Shown piece after piece: positions 59,294 through 64,000 of a stretch of 64,000 nt of DNA. The stretch lies in the NCBI RefSeq assembly GCF_900090235.1, contig NZ_LT607750.1, positions 3,897,001-3,961,000 on the forward strand. The letters are read 5' to 3'. Numbering within the stretch: position 1 is the stretch's first letter; each line of letters starts with the position of its first letter. Under the pieces are notes generated by a model, which was not told the origin of the DNA, ran no database searches, and was given only the letters and a program-made list of their open reading frames with translations. The stretch comes from Micromonospora echinaurantiaca (GTDB lineage Bacteria > Actinomycetota > Actinomycetes > Mycobacteriales > Micromonosporaceae). The translations under genes and the position numbers were made by a program.

Positions 59294-59725
59294 TCAGCCG
59301 AGGCGACTGGCCAGGTGGTGCAGGGCCAGGCGGTAGCCGTCCACGCCCAGGCCGCAGATCACCCCGGTGGCCACCGCGGAGACCACCGAGTGGTGCCGGA
59401 ACTCCTCCCGGGCGTGGATGTTGGAGATGTGCACCTCGATCAGCGGCCCGCGCAGCATCGAGCACGCGTCCCGGACCGCGTACGAGTAGTGCGACCAGGC
59501 GGCCGGGTTGAGCACCACGGCGGCACCCTCGGCGGCGGCCGCGTGCAGCCAGCCAAGCAGCTCGTGCTCGGCGTCGGTCTGCCGGACCGTCACATCCAGG
59601 CCCAGGTCCCGGCCGGTCGCCTCGCAGAGCGCCACCAGGTCGGCGTAGGTGGTGGCCCCGTAGACCTCCGGCTCGCGGGTGCCGAGCCGCCCCAGGTTCG
59701 GCCCGTTCAGCACGTACACCTTCAT
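59294..59725 (-). CDS. aroQ: 3-dehydroquinate dehydratase, type II
   Basis: A 143-residue dodecameric enzyme of the shikimate pathway: [19 protein letters not shown], the catalytic Tyr, NPAAWSHYS and [14 protein letters not shown]. Start overlaps aroB (ATGA). Confidence 0.97.
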   Translation of the reverse strand: MKVYVLNGPNLGRLGTREPEVYGATTYADLVALCEATGRDLGLDVTVRQTDAEHELLGWLHAAAAEGAAVVLNPAAWSHYSYAVRDACSMLRGPLIEVHISNIHAREEFRHHSVVSAVATGVICGLGVDGYRLALHHLASRLG

Positions 59726-60798
59726 CGGGAGACCTCGCGGTAGGCGGCGTGCAGCAGCTCGTCGTCGGGGCCCTCGAGGATCGCCGGGCGGGCCAGCCCG
59801 TCCAGCACCACGAAGCGCAGCTTGTCGCCCCGGGCCTTCTTGTCCACCCGCATCGTCGCCAGCAGCTCCGGCCAGGCGTCCGCCCGGTAGCCGGTGGGCA
59901 GACCGAGCGCCGCCACGGCGGAGCGGTGCCGCCGGGCGGTGGCCTCGTCGAGCCGGCCGGCGAGCCGGGCCAGCTCGCCGGCGTAGACCAGGCCGACGGC
60001 GACCGCGTGCCCGTGCCGCCAGCGGTAGCCCTCCACCTTCTCGATGGCGTGGGCCAGGGTGTGGCCGTAGTTGAGCACCTCGCGCACCCCGGACTCGCGC
60101 AGGTCGCCGGAGACCACGTCGGCCTTGACCCGGACCGCCCGCTCGATCAGCTCGCGGGCCACCGGGCCGGTCGGGTCGACGGCGGTCGCCGGGTCCCGCT
60201 CCACGAGTTCCAGGATCACCGGGTCGGCGATGAACCCGCACTTGACCACCTCGGCCATCCCGGCGGCCAGCTCGGCCGGCGGCAGGCTGTCCAGGGTGGA
60301 CAGGTCGCAGATCACCCCGGCCGGCGGGTGGAAGGCGCCGACCAGGTTCTTGCCGGCCGCCGTGTTGATCCCGGTCTTGCCACCCACCGCGGCGTCGACC
60401 ATGCCGAGCAGCGAGGTGGCCACCGGCACCCAGCGGACCCCCCGCAGCCAGCAGGCCGCGACGAAGCCGGCCAGGTCGGTGACCGCGCCGCCGCCGATCC
60501 CGATCACCCCGTCGTCCCGGGTGAACCCGGCCTCGCCCAGCCGGTCCCAGCAGGCGGCGGCCACCTCGACCCGCTTGGCCGCCTCGGCGTCCGGCACCTC
60601 GATCGGCAGCGGCCGCACGCCGGCGGCGCGCAGCCGCTCACCGAGCGCGTCGGCCAGCGCCTTGAGCGGGGGCGCGTACAGCAGGGCCACCCGGGTCGCG
60701 CCAGGCAGCAGCCGCGGCGGCGGATCGAGCAGGTCGCGTCCCACCAGTACGTCGTACGGGCGCTCGCCGCCGACCGGGATCCGGGTCACCTCGTCCAT
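59722..60798 (-). CDS. aroB: 3-dehydroquinate synthase
   Basis: A 358-residue NAD- and metal-dependent enzyme. [24 protein letters not shown] and [11 protein letters not shown] are the family motifs. ATG 60798 chosen; an extension to 60846 lacks support. The aroC and aroK genes that usually precede aroB are not at this place; a divergent membrane gene follows instead. Confidence 0.97.
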   Translation of the reverse strand: MDEVTRIPVGGERPYDVLVGRDLLDPPPRLLPGATRVALLYAPPLKALADALGERLRAAGVRPLPIEVPDAEAAKRVEVAAACWDRLGEAGFTRDDGVIGIGGGAVTDLAGFVAACWLRGVRWVPVATSLLGMVDAAVGGKTGINTAAGKNLVGAFHPPAGVICDLSTLDSLPPAELAAGMAEVVKCGFIADPVILELVERDPATAVDPTGPVARELIERAVRVKADVVSGDLRESGVREVLNYGHTLAHAIEKVEGYRWRHGHAVAVGLVYAGELARLAGRLDEATARRHRSAVAALGLPTGYRADAWPELLATMRVDKKARGDKLRFVVLDGLARPAILEGPDDELLHAAYREVSR

Positions 60799-60928
60799 CG
60801 CCGGCAGCCTAGTCGAGCCACCCGGCCGCCGGCCCCGGCTGTCCACCAGGTGGCCGCCGATTCGTCCGCGCGTTTAGTCCGGTTCGCGGCGGGCAACGAG
60901 TGCCCAACCGGACCCACGGAGGTGCCCG

Positions 60929-61453
60929 ATGGCGAGAACCACCCTGGACGGCGCCGACATCCGGCTGCCCGCCACCGTCCTCGGCGTCGGGCTGGGCGGC
61001 TTCGTCGACGGCATCCTGCTGCACCAGGTGCTCCAGTGGCACCACCTGCTCAGCAGCACCGACACGGACAACGTCGGCATCCGGCCGTACCCGGTGGACA
61101 CCGTCCCGGGACTGGAGATGAACACCCTCTGGGACGGCATCTTCCACGTGGTGACCTGGGTGGCCGTGCTCGCCGGCCTGGCCATGCTGTACTCCCGGGT
61201 CACCCGCTCCCGGGGCCGGCTGTGGCGCTCGCCGGTGCTGTGGGGCTGGGCACTGATCGGCTGGGGCCTGTTCAACCTGGTCGAGGGGATCGTCGACCAC
61301 CACCTGCTCGGCATCCACCACGTCCGCACCGGCCCGCACCAGCTCTGGTGGGACCTCGGCTTCCTGGCCCTCGGGCTGGCGCTGATCGTGCTCGGCTGGC
61401 TGGTGCAGCGGCGGGGCACGGTGGTGGACCTCTGCGCCGACAACCGGCGATGA
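60929..61453 (+). CDS. DUF2243 membrane protein
   Basis: A 174-residue protein with four transmembrane helices and conserved His pairs (LLHQVLQWHHL, EGIVDHHLLGIHHV) that could bind metal or haem. Function is unknown. Its stop overlaps the start of the CtaG-like gene (ATGA), and this pairing suggests a role near respiratory-oxidase biogenesis. Confidence 0.82.
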   Translation: MARTTLDGADIRLPATVLGVGLGGFVDGILLHQVLQWHHLLSSTDTDNVGIRPYPVDTVPGLEMNTLWDGIFHVVTWVAVLAGLAMLYSRVTRSRGRLWRSPVLWGWALIGWGLFNLVEGIVDHHLLGIHHVRTGPHQLWWDLGFLALGLALIVLGWLVQRRGTVVDLCADNRR

Positions 61454-62256
61454 GCCCCGAGCACGCCGGTCACGGGCTCGCCGTCGGGCCGCTGCTGCTC
61501 GTACCGCCGCTGCTCTTCTGGAGCTACCTGGCCGCGGCCCTGCGCGAGCGGGCCGCCGACCGCCCCGGGTGGAGCCACTGGCGGACGGCGAGCTTCGGCG
61601 CGGGCACGGCGGCGGCCGCCGTCGCGCTGGCGCTGCCCGGCCACGGCCTCGCCGCGCACATGTGGCAGCACCTGCTGCTGGGCATGCTCGCGCCGCTCGG
61701 GCTGGTGCTCGGCGCGCCGGCCAGCCTGGCGCTGCGGGTCGCCGACCGGCGCACCGGACGCGCGGTCGTCCGCCTGCTGCGCCGCCCGGCGGTGGGCGTG
61801 CTCACCCACCCGGTGACCGGCCTGGCGCTGACCGTGGGCGGGCTCTACGTGCTGTACCTGACCCCGTTGTACCGGGCCACCCTCACCAACCCGGTCCTGC
61901 ACCACCTGGTGCTGCTGCACTTCCTGCTCAGCGGCTACCTCTTCACCTGGGCGATCGCCGGCCCAGACCCGGGTCCGCAGCGCCCGCGGGTGCCGGTCCG
62001 GCTGGTGGTTCTGGGCGTGGCGGTGGCCGGGCACGCCACCCTCGCCCAGCTCCTCCACGCCGGCCTGCTGGTCGACGTCACCGCCCCGGCGGCCGAACTG
62101 CGCGCCGCCGCGACGGTCATGTACTACGGCGGTGACCTGGCCGAGCTCCTGCTCGCCCTGGCGCTGCTGGTCACCTGGCGGCCGGAGCCGCGGCGCGCGC
62201 GGCAGGCCGACGAGCCGACGCCCGGCACCGCTGCCCTGCCGGCCTCAGCCGGCTGA
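61450..62256 (+). CDS. CtaG-like cytochrome c oxidase assembly membrane protein
   Basis: A 268-residue protein with about seven helices and the caa3_CtaG-type His-rich motifs (HMWQHLLLGMLAPLGL, HHLVLLHFLLSGYLF). In Bacillus the family is needed for caa3 oxidase, probably for copper delivery. The 3' end overlaps the convergent WYL gene by 12 nt. Confidence 0.82.
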   Translation: MSPEHAGHGLAVGPLLLVPPLLFWSYLAAALRERAADRPGWSHWRTASFGAGTAAAAVALALPGHGLAAHMWQHLLLGMLAPLGLVLGAPASLALRVADRRTGRAVVRLLRRPAVGVLTHPVTGLALTVGGLYVLYLTPLYRATLTNPVLHHLVLLHFLLSGYLFTWAIAGPDPGPQRPRVPVRLVVLGVAVAGHATLAQLLHAGLLVDVTAPAAELRAAATVMYYGGDLAELLLALALLVTWRPEPRRARQADEPTPGTAALPASAG

Positions 62257-63210
62257 CCGCCCGGCCCAATCGGCCAGCCGGCGGGCGTGCTCGGCCACCG
62301 CGTCCCGCAGCGCGTCCGGCCGCAGCACGGTGAACGGCCAGCCCAGCCCGGCGAGCAGCTGGGCCATCCCGTCCAGCCGCTCCGCCCGGGTACGCAGCAG
62401 CACCCCGTCGGCGGTCGGGGTCAGCTCGCCCACGCTGGGCGGGATCCGGCGTCGGGCGGTGTCCGGATCGGTCTCCAGCAGCACCTCGACGTCGTGCGCG
62501 TACGGCACCCCGGCCAGCGAGCGGGTCACCTGGGCCACCGGGTCGAACCCGGCCGGCACCTCGAAGGTCTCCGCCTCGGTCACCACCTCGCCGATCCGGT
62601 CCAGCCGGAAGGTGCGCACCTCGCCGCGGAGGTGGTCGTGACCGGTGACGTACCAGCGGCCGGCGTGGAAGACCAGCCCGTACGGGTCCAGCCGGCGGCG
62701 CGACGCGGCGCCGGCGAAGGAGCGGTAGTCCAGCCGCACCCGGCGCCGCTGCCGGGCCGCCGCTGCCAGGGTGAGCAGCGTCCCGGTGGCCGGCCGGACG
62801 GCGGGGTCGGCGCGGCGCAGGGTGAAGCCGAGGTGCTCCTGCACGGCCGCCAGCCGGTCGGCGAGCGCTGGTGGCAGCACCCGGCGGATCTTGGCCAGGG
62901 CGGTGGCGGTGGCCGGTTCCTCGGTGCCCAGCCCGAGCCGTTCGGCGGCGACCAGGCCGAGCAGCACGGCCACCGCCTCGTCGTCGGTGAGCATCAGCGG
63001 CGGGAGCTTGTAGCCGGGGCGCAGCCGGTAGCCGCCATAGCGGCCCCGGTCGGCGGTCACCGGGATGCCGAGCTCGGCCAGGGTGGTGGCGTAGCGGCGC
63101 ACGGTCCGCTCGTCGACGCCGAGGCGGGCGGCGAGCTCGACGCCGGTCAGCCGGTGGTGGCTCTGCAACAGCTCCAGCAGCCCGAGCACCCGACCGGCGG
63201 GATGTGACAC
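62245..63210 (-). CDS. WYL-domain helix-turn-helix regulator
   Basis: A 321-residue YafY-type regulator: an N-terminal winged helix (LLELLQSHHRLTGVELAARLGVDERTVRRY), a WYL ligand-sensing domain (GRWYVTGHD) and a C-terminal WCX domain. GTG 63210. It is divergent from the hydrolase at 63291 across 80 bp, which it probably controls. Confidence 0.88.
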   Translation of the reverse strand: MSHPAGRVLGLLELLQSHHRLTGVELAARLGVDERTVRRYATTLAELGIPVTADRGRYGGYRLRPGYKLPPLMLTDDEAVAVLLGLVAAERLGLGTEEPATATALAKIRRVLPPALADRLAAVQEHLGFTLRRADPAVRPATGTLLTLAAAARQRRRVRLDYRSFAGAASRRRLDPYGLVFHAGRWYVTGHDHLRGEVRTFRLDRIGEVVTEAETFEVPAGFDPVAQVTRSLAGVPYAHDVEVLLETDPDTARRRIPPSVGELTPTADGVLLRTRAERLDGMAQLLAGLGWPFTVLRPDALRDAVAEHARRLADWAGRSAG

Positions 63211-63290
63211 GGGACACTCCTTTAAACCGGGCGGAAGTCGTCCGGATTTGATCGTACGGTATCCGGGAGCGACGAGAGAGGGAGATCCAG

Positions 63291-64000
63291 ATGGCGACGT
63301 TCGTGTTGGTGCCGGGGTTCTGGCTGGGTGGTTGGGCGTGGCGGGAGGTGGCCGCCACGCTGCGCGGCCAGGGCCACGAGGTCTACCCGGTGACGCTGAC
63401 CGGGGTGGCCGAACGGGCCCACCTGGCCGGGCCGGAGGTGGGCCTGGAGACGCACACCACCGACATCGTCCGGCTGATCGAGGTGGAGGACCAGCGCGAT
63501 GTGCTGCTGGTCGGGCACTCCGGCGGCGGCCTGCCGGTGACCCAGGCCGCGGACCGGATCCCGGACCGGATCGCCCGGGTGGTCTACGTGGAGAGCGGGC
63601 CGATGCCCGACGGCACGTCCCAGTTCGACTTCAACCCGCCGGAGGAGCAGGAGCGGCTGCGTGCGCAGGTCGGCGACGGGCACCTGCTGCCGCCGCCCGC
63701 CTGGGACCCGGCCGCCGACCCGGAGAACCTTGCCGGCCTGGACGACGCGGCGCTCGCGCTGCTGCGGACCCGGGCCACCGCGCACCCGCTGCGGGCCGCC
63801 ACCGACAAGGTCCGGCGCACCGGCGGGCGGGCGGTGCCGACCGCGTTGGTCGCCAGCACGTTCCCGCTGCCGATGGTGGAGGAGATGATCGCGCAGGGAC
63901 ACCCGTTCTTCGCCGGGCTGGCCGGTGGCCAACTGCACGCCCTGCCCACCGGGCACTGGCCGATGCTCAGCGAACCGAAGGGCCTCGCCACGGTGCTCGA
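63291..64000 (+). CDS. Alpha/beta hydrolase, C-terminus beyond the window
   Basis: About 236 residues are present. LVPGFWLGGWAW forms the oxyanion region, the nucleophile elbow is GHSGGG, and the catalytic His lies in TGHWPMLSEP close to the window end, so only a few residues are missing. It resembles esterases and salicylate-esterase-like hydrolases; substrate unknown. ATG 63291 after GAGGGAG. Confidence 0.85.
   Translation, partial: MATFVLVPGFWLGGWAWREVAATLRGQGHEVYPVTLTGVAERAHLAGPEVGLETHTTDIVRLIEVEDQRDVLLVGHSGGGLPVTQAADRIPDRIARVVYVESGPMPDGTSQFDFNPPEEQERLRAQVGDGHLLPPPAWDPAADPENLAGLDDAALALLRTRATAHPLRAATDKVRRTGGRAVPTALVASTFPLPMVEEMIAQGHPFFAGLAGGQLHALPTGHWPMLSEPKGLATVL

Overview
The window is 64 kb of very GC-rich DNA (densely packed genes, many GTG starts, 1-4 nt stop/start overlaps) from an actinobacterium. 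BldD, the actinobacterial integration host factor, an AfsR/SARP-type regulator, DivIVA-like coiled coils and the core gene order point to Micromonosporaceae (Micromonospora/Salinispora-like). That family placement is inference; the actinobacterial placement is secure. Most of the sequence is a minus-strand housekeeping backbone interrupted by small accessory islands.

Layout. 1-2857: argB (cut by the window edge), argJ and argC behind a promoter flanked by ARG-box-like palindromes. 3046-7903: a DivIVA-like coiled-coil protein, then a three-gene surface-sugar unit (nucleotide-sugar dehydrogenase, family 2 glycosyltransferase, NAD-dependent epimerase). 8136-13985: an accessory island with an AfsR-like regulator, an ABC exporter, a membrane-anchored thioredoxin-like protein, a MauE-like membrane protein, a 71-residue peptide with ten cysteines, and an S26 signal peptidase. 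13990-20016: pheS-pheT, an rRNA methyltransferase, and infC-rpmI-rplT with an ATC start and a leader hairpin. 20435-28148: a PH-like membrane protein, a DMT permease whose 3' end is tandemly repeated, hisE-hisG, and an FMN-riboswitch operon ribD-ribE-ribM-ribBA-ribH. 28207-36185: a GGDEF response regulator, rpe, two paralogous lipoproteins, an XRE regulator, then def-fmt-rsmB. 36231-40285: accessory genes (P450, LysR regulator, glutamine-amidotransferase-like protein, kinase/ParB-like fusion). 40552-46405: mihF, a degenerate gmk, rpoZ, coaBC, metK, priA. 46584-57279: the pyrimidine operon pyrR-pyrB-pyrC-carA-carB-pyrD-bioA-pyrF with a PyrR-binding-loop-like hairpin at the pyrR ribosome-binding site. 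57449-60798: bldD, then aroB, aroQ, efp and nusB. 60929-64000: a DUF2243/CtaG-like membrane pair, a WYL regulator and a divergent alpha/beta hydrolase cut by the window end.

The most interesting part is 8136-13985. The cysteine-rich peptide gene is divergent from a mauE-tlpA-ABC operon. Between them lie two oppositely oriented promoters, each with a pair of TGTA-type heptamers about 11 bp apart ending exactly 8 bp from a TANNNT -10 hexamer. That is the published architecture of SARP operators, and a SARP/AfsR-type regulator is encoded at the edge of the island. I propose an undescribed, SARP-controlled system that makes, oxidatively folds, exports and processes a disulfide-rich peptide. The function is inference; the gene content and operator geometry are visible in the sequence.

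No rRNA or tRNA genes, CRISPR arrays, insertion sequences or attachment sites were recognised.
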